Source of the DNA: Desulfitobacteriaceae bacterium
GTDB lineage: Bacteria > Bacillota > Desulfitobacteriia > Desulfitobacteriales > Desulfitobacteriaceae
Length of the DNA: 55,014 nt
Direction of reading: 5' to 3'
NCBI GenBank assembly: GCA_028704155.1
Contig: JAQVLN010000002.1
Location: forward strand, 1-55,014
In this document: piece by piece, positions 18,380 to 27,400 of the stretch
Layout of the letters: each line of letters opens with the position of its first letter
Numbering within the stretch: position 1 is the stretch's first letter
Made by a program: the position numbers and the translations under genes
The notes under the pieces: generated by a model
Told to the model about the DNA's origin: nothing
Databases searched by the model: none
Seen by the model: the letters and a program-made list of their open reading frames with translations, nothing else

Positions 18380-18417
18380 AGAACGGTCCTGTTTAAAGCT
18401 GGACTGTTCTTTTTTTA
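18380..18417 (+). terminator. Terminator after the Cys/Pro repeat gene
   Basis: Arms agaacggtcc (18380-18389) and ggactgttct (18401-18410) form a 10-bp stem with one wobble, followed by eight T. Confidence 0.9.
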
Positions 18418-18421
18418 AGAA

Positions 18422-18624
18422 TAAAAAAAATCCCTGCGTCCAGGGATGAAAAATTGCGCAATGTCCCATCTTCTATTTCTAAATTGGGACACCTTCTGCG
18501 GTTTCATGTAGCGGTAAAAAGAATCCCCTTTTGGGGGATTAAAAGAAACCACTACATGAGAAAGACGAAAGGTCTTTCAAACTATAAGTTCGCTAAATAA
18601 ATCAGAAATACTCTTTTATAGCGA
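18422..18624 (-). ncRNA. Candidate structured small RNA ending in an intrinsic terminator
   Basis: Read on the minus strand, five hairpins follow one another. They are: 18618-18624 with 18588-18594; a small gaaagac/gtctttc stem at about 18560-18578; a long hairpin at about 18503-18559 with a 12-bp outer stem, pyrimidine-rich internal loop and aatcccc/ggggatt inner stem; tgtccca/tgggaca at about 18463-18491; and a 7-bp terminator stem (18430-18447) followed by eight T. In the long stem one position is a G-U pair only on the minus strand and a C-A mismatch on the plus strand, which favours minus-strand transcription. No known RNA family is recognised. The rest of 18625-19060 shows no gene. Confidence 0.45.
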
Positions 18625-19060
18625 ATGTAAATAATGGAAATGAATTTTTTCAATCTTTTGTGTTAAATTGAATTTATTTTTGTCGGCAATTTGGATTCTT
18701 CCATCTTGAAAGCAGTGATTGAGTTGTTAAAGAGAAAGGGAATCCGGACAGTGGATTTCTTGACGGTAACAGCATAATACTATTTTCCTTTCTTTCTTAA
18801 AATATAAAATCCTAGCTTAACTTAAGATCCGCTTCTTTCCTGCCTATGCTTACTTCTTTCAGGTATTATTCTATATCAAAAAGAGATAAGTAGCCTGGAA
18901 TTTTCCGGGGAAATTGTGCTGTCCAAATTTGCAGTCCAGGGCGCTATTTCAAGACCATTGATTCCTAAATGATATGAGTCACAAAGAAACATCAATCAAA
19001 CCTTAAACTGTCAGTTATAAATTTCTGGAATACAATACCAGTAGGCGGGGTGATAAAAGG

Positions 19061-19951
19061 ATGGAACAAGTCAAGAAAGTAGAAGAAATGAACTATTTTG
19101 AATTAATAGCCTGGCTGGGTATAGGCAGTTCCCATCCGGGTGGTTTTCCTGCGACCAGACAGAATTTGAATATTTTACAAGTAAAGCCTGAGGAATATAT
19201 TCTTGATGCCGGCTGCGGCAGCGGGCTCACTGCCTGTTACTTGGCTAAAAATAGTGGCTGCAGGATTATTGGAATAGATATAAATTCTCAAATGATTGAT
19301 AAAGCACGTTTAAGGGCGGAGCAAGAAGGAGTTGCTCATTTAACAGAGTTCAAGGTAGCAGATGTTTATAATTTACCTTATGCCAATGATTTTTTTGATC
19401 TGATAATTGCTGAATCTATAACAGTATTTTTAGATAAGGTAAAAGTGTACCGGGAATTTTATCGTGTACTAAAGCCCAAGGGCAGAGTTGCTGACTTGGA
19501 AATGGTCTTGCTGCATGAATTACCTTCTAACCTCAGAAGACAAATGAAGGATTGTTTTGGCCCAGGTACTGACCCGTTGTTCTTTGAGGAATGGCTAAAT
19601 GTCTTAAAAGAAGCAGGCTTTCAGGATGCGGAGATTAAAAATCCACAAGCCTTAACGAATAAAGCTAATATAATCATGAACGAACTCAAAAATGATTGGC
19701 TGCTGATAAAAGACCTGGCCAATAAAATTACCAGCACTCCGGGTTTATTAACAAGACTGCAAAAAAATGCCGGTTTTATGAAGAGAAATCTGGGCTACTT
19801 CGGATTTGGCCTTATTTGCGGGCGTAAACCAACTCAGACTTTTCCTGAAAAGTTGGGTTTTAAAGAACGGGTATGGAAGATTTTATTACGGTTGGCTACA
19901 AGGCTGACTCTTAGGTTAAAAAACTTAAAGCATGAATACAATCTAAATTAG
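19061..19951 (+). CDS. Class I SAM-dependent methyltransferase
   Basis: A 296-residue protein with a Rossmann methyltransferase core. Motif I is ILDAGCGSGLTACYLA (about 48-63), motif II carries the acidic IGIDINSQMI, and FDLIIAESITVFLD and YRVLKPKGRVADLEMV are the later motifs. The C-terminal 100 residues are basic and more variable. This is the Methyltransf_11 type that modifies small molecules or quinone/lipid head groups; the substrate cannot be told. ATG at 19061 follows aggcggggtgataaaagg. It stands alone with a strong terminator downstream. Confidence 0.85.
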   Translation: MEQVKKVEEMNYFELIAWLGIGSSHPGGFPATRQNLNILQVKPEEYILDAGCGSGLTACYLAKNSGCRIIGIDINSQMIDKARLRAEQEGVAHLTEFKVADVYNLPYANDFFDLIIAESITVFLDKVKVYREFYRVLKPKGRVADLEMVLLHELPSNLRRQMKDCFGPGTDPLFFEEWLNVLKEAGFQDAEIKNPQALTNKANIIMNELKNDWLLIKDLANKITSTPGLLTRLQKNAGFMKRNLGYFGFGLICGRKPTQTFPEKLGFKERVWKILLRLATRLTLRLKNLKHEYNLN

Positions 19952-20045
19952 TATAAAATATGAAAAGAGGAATTCTGTGAAATGGGTAATTATTTTAAAG
20001 GAGTACTAGATAAACCGGCAAAATAAAATGCTGCTAAAAATATTT

Positions 20046-20089
20046 AAAGAAATAAGTATCCCGGTGATTCCGGAGATACTTATTTCTTT
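20046..20089. terminator. Bidirectional terminator between methyltransferase and DUF1657-like gene 2
   Basis: A 15-bp perfect stem (20046-20060 with 20075-20089) extends through ccgg/ccgg with one bulged A and a 5-base loop. The arms are A/T-rich at the outside, so it can end transcripts from both convergent genes. Confidence 0.9.
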
Positions 20090-20123
20090 CTGCTTGATTG
20101 GATTTTAGTCAATATTAAACAAT

Positions 20124-20333
20124 TTAACTCAGAGGGTTGTTAATATCGTTGCCTTGATTGATATAAGATAAGCGACCGGTAAGTAGATCAACATGATGTT
20201 CCATATCTGTTACCAGCTCCTTAAATATTTGTTTGGCACCATTATCAATATTCGAATGTGAATAACCTTTAAATGTGTCAAGGGCAGATTGTGCATCTAC
20301 TATAACTTTTCTTAAGTCTTCTTGGGCATTCAA
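20124..20333 (-). CDS. Small DUF1657-like protein, copy 2
   Basis: A 69-residue paralogue of the protein at 17719-17928. It shares AQSALDTFKGY, AKQIFKELVTDMEHHVDLL, GRLSYI and the NNPLS tail. TTG start at 20333 with taaggaggaattgc, nearly identical to copy 1. A forespore-type promoter is visible upstream. Two conserved copies within 2.4 kb suggest local duplication followed by divergence. Function unknown. Confidence 0.75.
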   Translation of the reverse strand: MNAQEDLRKVIVDAQSALDTFKGYSHSNIDNGAKQIFKELVTDMEHHVDLLTGRLSYINQGNDINNPLS

Positions 20334-20352
20334 AGCAATTCCTCCTTAAATA

Positions 20353-20381
20353 AATTATGGAGTTATTATTTAGCATTATTC
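20353..20381 (-). promoter_or_regulatory. Forespore-type promoter of DUF1657-like gene 2
   Basis: On the minus strand GAATA (20377-20381), a 17-base spacer and CATAATT (20353-20359) approach the sigma-G consensus, one base off in the -10. Confidence 0.45.
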
Positions 20382-20473
20382 TTTAAACTATACTATAGGT
20401 ACATACTAAATCAAGTATAAAGCCTATAAAGATTTTTAGTCAAGACAAGTCTGGAACCCGGAGAAAGAACCAA

Positions 20474-20809
20474 TCAACTGCAATTATCTTTTATCAACCA
20501 GGCTAAATGAGCCCTGGAATTGATTGCAGAATTTATATGAGTTTTCTTCCGACCGTATAAAAGCAGCAGCTTTCTATATAAAATTTCATATTTCAGTTCG
20601 TCACAGTAAAGTTCCAGCACAGCAATATCATTGAATTCTTCTTCGGCGTACAGGAAGTTGTTCCTTGACCGCTCTATCTTGTCCAAGACCCGCCGCATTT
20701 CCAGTTTTACTATTTCAATCTCATTTGGCGGTTTAGGTTGCTTATAGCCTTTTAGTTTAGATTTGAATAATTGTTCCAGCATAGTAAGCCAGTTATCCTT
20801 ATTCTTCAT
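20474..20809 (-). CDS. Small helical protein, possibly DUF2508/YaaL-like
   Basis: About 111 residues, highly charged and helical. The central region (IVKLEMRRVLDKIERSRNNF, then EFNDIAVLELYCDELKYEIL) resembles the DUF2508/YaaL pattern of a membrane-free helical hairpin, but the match is weak. A GTG at 20821 is in frame. The ATG at 20809 follows ggtgatcc and looks better. The gene has no close partner. The 260-base region upstream (20822-21083) holds small inverted repeats but no gene I can support. Confidence 0.5.
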   Translation of the reverse strand: MKNKDNWLTMLEQLFKSKLKGYKQPKPPNEIEIVKLEMRRVLDKIERSRNNFLYAEEEFNDIAVLELYCDELKYEILYRKLLLLYGRKKTHINSAINSRAHLAWLIKDNCS

Positions 20810-21162
20810 TTGGATCACCACATATTTACAGTTTATTAATAAGTAAGCGGAGTGGAGTGCTTTTATGACACAAAGCTAAAATTAACTTCTTACTGCAGTT
20901 TCGCAGTCCCTAAAACAGGCAAAATAACGCCTTTAAAAAGGGCGCCGGAACAAGCTGCCTGGATTATTGAAAAAACTATCCTTTTGGACGGGGCGAGAAA
21001 TAAAATTCTGCTTTATAATTAAGATAAGGCAGGGTTTTTTAAAAGAAAGTATAACTACAAAATATAACACTTTCTAAAGCTAAGTGCCACTAAGACTTCC
21101 GCCGGCGCCAGAGGCTGGGCGCAAGCCAAGTTTTCTTTATGAAAAAGGAGGGAGGTGCTTTG

Positions 21163-21402
21163 ATGGAACACCTTCATGCGGTCATTCCTTTGCTGAATTA
21201 TCGGCTATTAATGGAGTTCGACACCGGCAGCAGCATTACGGTGGACTTATCTTCAAAACTGAAGACTGCCCGCTTTGCAGAGCTTGCCGATGAAAAAGTG
21301 TTTAACAATGTCAAGGCTGACAGGGAAGCGGTCATCTGGGGAGACGGGGTGTTGAAAATACCGTTGTTTGAGCTGATTGACGTCGCTGTCGGCAGTATGT
21401 AA
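21163..21402 (+). CDS. DUF2442-like small protein
   Basis: About 79 residues. The pattern FDTGSSITVDLSSKL, then FAELADEKVFNNVKADREAV and IWGDGVLKIP matches DUF2442, small proteins often found beside toxin-antitoxin or surface genes. ATG at 21163 follows the strong site aggagggaggtg; an upstream in-frame ATG at 21139 overlaps no such site. The GLUG-repeat gene starts 19 bases after its stop with its own aggagg, so the two are one operon. Function unknown; DUF2442 proteins have been proposed to bind DNA or act as antitoxin-like partners, without proof here. Confidence 0.65.
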   Translation: MEHLHAVIPLLNYRLLMEFDTGSSITVDLSSKLKTARFAELADEKVFNNVKADREAVIWGDGVLKIPLFELIDVAVGSM

Positions 21403-21421
21403 AAGATAGGAGGCGTATAGA

Positions 21422-24400
21422 TTGAAAAAGCCAGGGGGAGTAGTTTCCAGGTTAAAAAAAGCGTTTTCATACACGCTTAGCTTTATGTTTATGTGCGGCT
21501 TGCTGTTTGGCGGGATATGGGCGGATAGTGCCTTTGCCAGTGATGTCGTTCCGCTATCCTGGGAGGGAGTTGGTACTGCGGCTAACCCTTATCAAATATC
21601 GTCACCTGAACATCTTGATGGAATGCGTGAAAAGATGGCCGAAAACGGAGGTACTGTCCACTTTATTCAGACAGAAGATATAGACCTGAGCGGATACGAT
21701 AATTGGACTCCCATCGGAGACAACACTAATCCCTTTAAAGGAACCTACGACGGGAACGGCAAAAGCATATATAATCTTAACATCAATGACGATACCTCAA
21801 ATTATGTTGGTTTATTCGGATATGTCGGTGCATCTGGAACGCTGAAAGACATCAAGCTGGAGAACGTCAACAGCAGTTCTGCCAAAAGAGATCCTAATGT
21901 AGGTTTGGGTGTGAAGATTGGCGGCTTGGTTGGGCAGCTGGACGGTGGAACAATATCCGGTAGCAGCGTTAGTGGTAATGTATCAGGCAGCGAATTATAC
22001 GCAGAAGCAGGCGGTCTGGCCGGTCATTCAGATAATGGGACAATCAGTGATAGTCACAATGCCGCCAGCGTTAATGGAGAGTATGCGGGCGGTCTGATCG
22101 GTCGTACACAAACCGGTTCCATCAACGTTGTCAACAGTTACAATATAGGTGCTATAAGCGGATGTTATGTAGGTGGAATAGTCGGCTATACATATCAAGG
22201 ACCGGTCACCATAACCGATAGTTGTAACCAGGGGACTGTTCTGGCAAGAACGGACAACGCTATTGCTGGTGGTCTGACAGGGCATTGTTATCAAGGGTCA
22301 GTCACCATTAATAGTAGTTATAATGAAGGAACGGTAACCAGTGATAAAAGAGCGGGCGGTTTAGCCGGCCATATGTACAGCGGAGTAATAACTAACAGCT
22401 ACAATACGGGCACTGTATCCGGAACTAATTATGTGGGTGGCTTGGTCAGCTTTATAGATACAGCCGGAGAAATCATTAACAGTTACAGTACAGGTAGTAT
22501 AGAAGGCGGTACTACAACAGGGGGATTAGTCGGGCAAGGCGGTACTGTCACCAACAGCTATTATGACCAAGACACCTCCGACCAAAGTGATACAGGTAAG
22601 GGAATACCCTTAACCACTGCCGAGATGAAAGCGCAGGCCAGCTTTGCCGGCTGGGACTTTACCCAGGTATGGAAGATTGCCGAAGATATATCCTATCCAA
22701 CTTTGCGGTGGCAGCCCTGGACAGATGATGAAACCATTTTTGCAGATGCTTATGCTCTCACCTGGAATACGATCAAAGGCGAAAATACTGACCAGGATAA
22801 TATCGAAAAAGACCTTGAGCTTCCGACAACCGGTGCACAAGGCTCAACCATTACCTGGAGCACTGATCATCCTAACCTGATAAATACCGATACCGGTGTC
22901 GTTACAATGCCGGATGGAGATACAGCCATTACATTGACAGCCACCGTAAGCCTGGGGGAAGGCATGTCGGTACAGAAAGATTTTAATCTATTAATAATAG
23001 GAATATTCAAAGGCGAGGGAAGCGAGGCAACTCCTTACCAGGTTGAAAATGCTGTCCAACTAGCAGAGATAGGGTATTTACTTAATAGCGAAGATATTCA
23101 CTTTATTCAGGCAGAAGATATAGACCTGATTGGATATGAAAACTGGATTCCCATCGGAGACAGCAGTAATCCGTTCGAGGGAACCTACAATGGGAATGGT
23201 AAGACCATATTCAATTTGACCATTGATGACAATACTCTGACGGATGTGGGATTATTCAGTTTTGTAGGTTCTTCCGGGAAACTGGAGAATATTACCTTAG
23301 AGAATGTGAGCATTGATTCAAGCAAAGAAGATGCACATGTGGGTGGTCTGGTTGGTACGAACCATGGTGCTGTAAGTGGTTGCAGCAGTGCCGGAAACGT
23401 ATTTGCTAACGCGGATAATACTTTGACAGCCTATGTAGGGGGACTGGTTGGTCTTAATATTTCTGGAGGAGTTGTAACCAACAGCAGCAGTAGTGGCAGC
23501 GTAAAAAGCAACAGGAGCAACGGTTCTGCCGGCGGTCTTGTGGGAACATGTAATGGGATTATAAAAGATAGCCATAACATAGCTAAGGTACTCGATGGTA
23601 AATTCACCGGTGGTCTGGCCGGTCTTGCGGATAACGGTACAATCAGCGATAGTTACAATATCGGTGATATCAGTGGTCTTTATGCAGGTGGCTTAACCGG
23701 TTATATAGATAACGGAGAACTTATCATTGTCAATAGTTATAATACAGGTGAAATAAATGGAACTAATGTTGCAGGTGGATTAAATGCCTACAATGTTGAT
23801 GGTCATATCTCCATCACTGATAGCCATAATACAGGTAGTGTTACCAGCACAATTTATTCCGGTGGTCTGCTCGGTTATACCAAAGAGTCTGGAACTCTCC
23901 ACATCACCGGTAGCTACAATACCGGCAACATAAGGGCGAGTAGATATGTGTCCAACCTTACTGCGGAACTGGCTGCCGGCGGCCTGGTAGGATGTACCAA
24001 ACAGGGCGCATCCGCTGAGATTAAAAACAGCTATAACGAGGGGTCTGTAACCTGTCGAAACGAAAGTTCTAGTTACAGAAATTTGTGTTATGCCGGCGGC
24101 TTGGCGGGCTATTTGGGTAGTGAAAACTCAATAGATAACTGTCACAATAAAGGCAATGTATGGGGCACCAAAATAGCAGGTGGTCTAGTCGGCCAAGGCA
24201 TAGTGTCCATCACCAAAAGCTACAATACAGGGGTTGTTGAAGCATGGGATGCAGGTGGTTTACTTGGTGACTGTTTTTATGAGAATAATTCTGTCTTAAG
24301 AACCGTCATAAACCAAAGCTTCAATACAGGTACCATAAAAGGTGGAATAATGGCAGGAGGCCTAGGAGCCTGTTTCATAACACCAGAAATCAATTTTGCA

Positions 24401-24424
24401 CGTCTTAAAAGCCACGATATATAG
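21422..24424 (+). CDS. GLUG-repeat secreted protein, 5' part of a MITE-interrupted gene
   Basis: TTG start at 21422, eight bases after aggagg. Residues 1-39 look like a signal peptide ending near DSAFAS. Two modules follow, each with a beta-rich lead (PYQISSPEHLDGMREKM...DLSGYDNWTPIGD), many GLUG repeats (GGLVG... S.N.G), a closing TWKI/TLRWQPWTDDE-type segment and an Ig-like segment (STITWSTDHPNLINTDTGVV). The true frame continues to about 24364, where a 131-bp element enters; the last 20 codons and stop at 24424 are element sequence. Without it the gene runs to 28904. The protein is probably cell-surface or matrix adhesin-like. Confidence 0.85.
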   Translation: MKKPGGVVSRLKKAFSYTLSFMFMCGLLFGGIWADSAFASDVVPLSWEGVGTAANPYQISSPEHLDGMREKMAENGGTVHFIQTEDIDLSGYDNWTPIGDNTNPFKGTYDGNGKSIYNLNINDDTSNYVGLFGYVGASGTLKDIKLENVNSSSAKRDPNVGLGVKIGGLVGQLDGGTISGSSVSGNVSGSELYAEAGGLAGHSDNGTISDSHNAASVNGEYAGGLIGRTQTGSINVVNSYNIGAISGCYVGGIVGYTYQGPVTITDSCNQGTVLARTDNAIAGGLTGHCYQGSVTINSSYNEGTVTSDKRAGGLAGHMYSGVITNSYNTGTVSGTNYVGGLVSFIDTAGEIINSYSTGSIEGGTTTGGLVGQGGTVTNSYYDQDTSDQSDTGKGIPLTTAEMKAQASFAGWDFTQVWKIAEDISYPTLRWQPWTDDETIFADAYALTWNTIKGENTDQDNIEKDLELPTTGAQGSTITWSTDHPNLINTDTGVVTMPDGDTAITLTATVSLGEGMSVQKDFNLLIIGIFKGEGSEATPYQVENAVQLAEIGYLLNSEDIHFIQAEDIDLIGYENWIPIGDSSNPFEGTYNGNGKTIFNLTIDDNTLTDVGLFSFVGSSGKLENITLENVSIDSSKEDAHVGGLVGTNHGAVSGCSSAGNVFANADNTLTAYVGGLVGLNISGGVVTNSSSSGSVKSNRSNGSAGGLVGTCNGIIKDSHNIAKVLDGKFTGGLAGLADNGTISDSYNIGDISGLYAGGLTGYIDNGELIIVNSYNTGEINGTNVAGGLNAYNVDGHISITDSHNTGSVTSTIYSGGLLGYTKESGTLHITGSYNTGNIRASRYVSNLTAELAAGGLVGCTKQGASAEIKNSYNEGSVTCRNESSSYRNLCYAGGLAGYLGSENSIDNCHNKGNVWGTKIAGGLVGQGIVSITKSYNTGVVEAWDAGGLLGDCFYENNSVLRTVINQSFNTGTIKGGIMAGGLGACFITPEINFARLKSHDI

Positions 24425-24495
24425 TGTTATAAATATGCCATTTGTACTAAATACGGACATCAACTTTCAGTGAAACTACTTTTGCAACAGTCTCC
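24365..24495 (+). mobile_element. 131-bp MITE with TA target duplication
   Basis: The element is flanked by TA (24363-24364 and 24496-24497). Its ends are imperfect inverted repeats: ggagcctgtttcataa at the left and, on the other strand, ggagactgttgcaaaa at the right (13 of 16 match). It has no coding capacity. Removing the element and one TA joins GGL to VAYARNS and restores one frame from 21422 to 28904 (7,350 bases, 2,450 codons). A TA target is typical of IS630/Tc1-mariner MITEs; the parent transposase is not in the window. Confidence 0.88.
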
Positions 24496-24497
24496 TA

Positions 24498-27400
24498 GTG
24501 GCATATGCCCGTAATTCAGTAGATGTTACCGATAGTTATAATAGAGGTGGAACAAGTGTTATCTTCACATCAGACTATACCTGGGAGGGTGGTCTGGTTG
24601 CTCATATGACGGATAGATCTACAGTCACCAACAGTTATAGCGCAGCTACGCTAATTAAGCGAAATGGATCTAATTTTGGTGGATTGTTTGGTTATGGTGC
24701 ATTTGCAAGTTTTAGTCATATCTACTTTGATAAGGATGTCGCCGGAACATCAAATCCGGGATATGCTGGTGGTGGAACGGCATTATCTACCACTGTAATG
24801 AAAACGATGGTATCCTATACCAATTGGGACTTTGACAATACGTGGAAGATTATTGAAGGTGAGACATATCCCATCCTTCAGTGGCAGCCATGGAATGACC
24901 AAGAAAAGACAGTAATAGATGCCAGGGCTTTGGACTGGGACAGTATAAAGGGTGAGAATCGTACCCTCGACAATGTCATAACCCACCTTAATCTTCCGAC
25001 AAGCGGAACAGAAGGGTCGACCATTGCTTGGAGCACTGCTAGTGAGTTGATAGATGTCCAAACAGGATGGATTACAAGGCCGGATGAAGACACAAATATT
25101 ACTTTGACAGCAACGATAAGCTGTGGAGAAGCAGTACCGGAGCTGGTGGAGTTTGTCCTGACCATAAGGTCAAGTACCGCAACCTACTCCGTAACCTATG
25201 ATGCTAATGGCGCTGCAGGAACGCCGCCGGAAATAGGCGACATGGAGGCAGACGAAGAATTTGAAGTTGCTGATAATCCCTTTACATACACCTATAAAGA
25301 TTTTAAAGAATGGAATACGGAGCCGGACGGTACCGGCACAGTCTATGCAGCAGGCGAAACTATTGCCATGCCGCCTTATAATCTGACCTTATATGCCATT
25401 TGGGAAGTGGTTTGGGAAGGATATGGCAGCAGTGAGCAGCCATATCGGGTTGTTTCGCCTGCCCACCTCGATGCTCTGCGGGATAAAATGAACGAAAATG
25501 GCGGCGCTGTATACTTTATTCAGACAGAAGATATGGACCTGACCGGATACGATAATTGGACTCCCATAGGAAGTAGCGACAATCTCTTTAGGGGAACCTA
25601 CGACGGGGATGGCAAGACCATCTCCAACCTGACCATCAATAACAGCACACTTCCAGAGGTGGGGCTTTTCGGGCATGTGGGTGCTGCCGGAAAGCTGGAG
25701 AATATGGTTTTGCAGAACGTGAGCATCATTTCAAACAAGGCAGGTTCATATGCCGGCGGACTGGTTGGCAGGAATCAAGGTGCCATAAGTAATTGCAGTA
25801 GCAGCGGGCAAATTTCCGCTAATGCGAATAATACACAGTTAGCGTATGCTGGCGGATTGGTCGGGCAAAACGTAGCAGGGGGAAGCATAACCGGCTGCAG
25901 TAGCAGTGGTAGTGTAAAAAGCAACAGAAGCAACGGCGCAGCCGGAGGCCTGGTGGGCACTTGCAATGGAACTATTGAAGATAGTCATAATACAGCTGAG
26001 GTACTTGATGGAAGACATGCCGGAGGCCTGGTCGGTTATACATCAACCGATGGTCTCACGATCAGCAGCAGTGACAATACAGCTAACATTAACGGACTCT
26101 ATGGCGGCGGTCTGGTGGGTTACACTCAATCCGGGGATGTCTTGATTTCCGATAGTTGCAAAACTGGTGAAATCAACGGAACCAATGTTGCCGGGGGCTT
26201 AAACGGATACAATGTCACCGGGGACATCACCATTACCGAGAGCTTCAATACCGGCAATTGTACCACTAATATTTATGGCGGCGGCTTGGTTGCTTATATT
26301 TTAGATAACGGATCTGTCACTATTACCGGGAACTATAATACGGGAAACATAAATGCAAATGATCACGGTGGCGGTTTAGTAGGGTTCACTCGGCAAGACA
26401 ATTCGATTACCATCACCGACAGCTATAACGAAGGTGAGGTAATCTGCACTAATCGTGCAGGGGGTTTAGTTAGCTATCTACGTAATGGCGACGAAATTGG
26501 GAATAGCTACAATAGAGGTAGCGTCCAAGGAGGAACTAGCGGCGGATTGATTGCTGATAATAATGGCGGTACTGTCTGGGGCAGCTATTATGACCAAGAA
26601 ACCTCCGGCCAAAGTGATGAGGGTAGGGGAACACCTTTAACCACTGCCCAGATGAAGAAGCAGGCAAGCTTTGGGGACTGGGATTTTGCAGAAACCTGGA
26701 AAATCGTCGAAGATGGAACCTATCCAATTCTCAAGTGGCGTTCTTTCACCGACGATGAAATCATTGATGCATTCCATTCGTTGACAGATTGGGACTATAT
26801 TAAGATTAATAATTATGCACCCGATAATATAACGGGGGAATTTAGGCTTCGTCAGGCTATAGCTGATGAAGTATCAATTACTTGGAGTGTCGAGCCTGTC
26901 GACCTAATAAATACCGAGACGGGAGAGGTTACAAGACCTGCAACGGATGATACACGGGTCACTTTGACAGCCAGCATAAGTCTGGGAGAAGACAGAATAG
27001 AACGAACAGATTTTGAGCTTCTAATTAAGTCCAGTTTACTGTTCTACACATTAACCTTTGATGGTAACGGAGCAGAAGAAGAATCACAGACGCAAGATGT
27101 AGCCCCTGATGAAGTAATTGACATTCCATATAGTGAATTTTCTATACCTCACATGAGAATCAAGGAGTGGAATACCAAATCGGATGGTACTGGCGAAAGC
27201 TATACCGGAGAAACGCTAACCATGCCGTCCTATGACTTAACTCTATATGCCATCTGGGAGTTGGTCTGGGAAGGTGATGGCAGCTCCGGGCAACCGTATA
27301 AAGTCATTTTGCCCGAACACCTTGATGCTGTGCGGGACAAGATGAACGAAAACGAAGTTGTTCACTTTATCCAGATAGTGGATATCGCCCTTACCGGCTA

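Noticed and set aside
18422-18624. 6S RNA or tmRNA identity for the structured segment
   Set aside because: The 5' and 3' ends do not pair as in 6S RNA and there is no tRNA-like end with CCA as in tmRNA.
20822-21162. Possible c-di-GMP riboswitch before the surface-protein operon
   Set aside because: Some stems exist, but the conserved GEMM core motifs are absent.
21084-21293. 69-codon frame overlapping the DUF2442-like gene
   Set aside because: It is a different frame of the DUF2442-like gene and its leader, without a start site.
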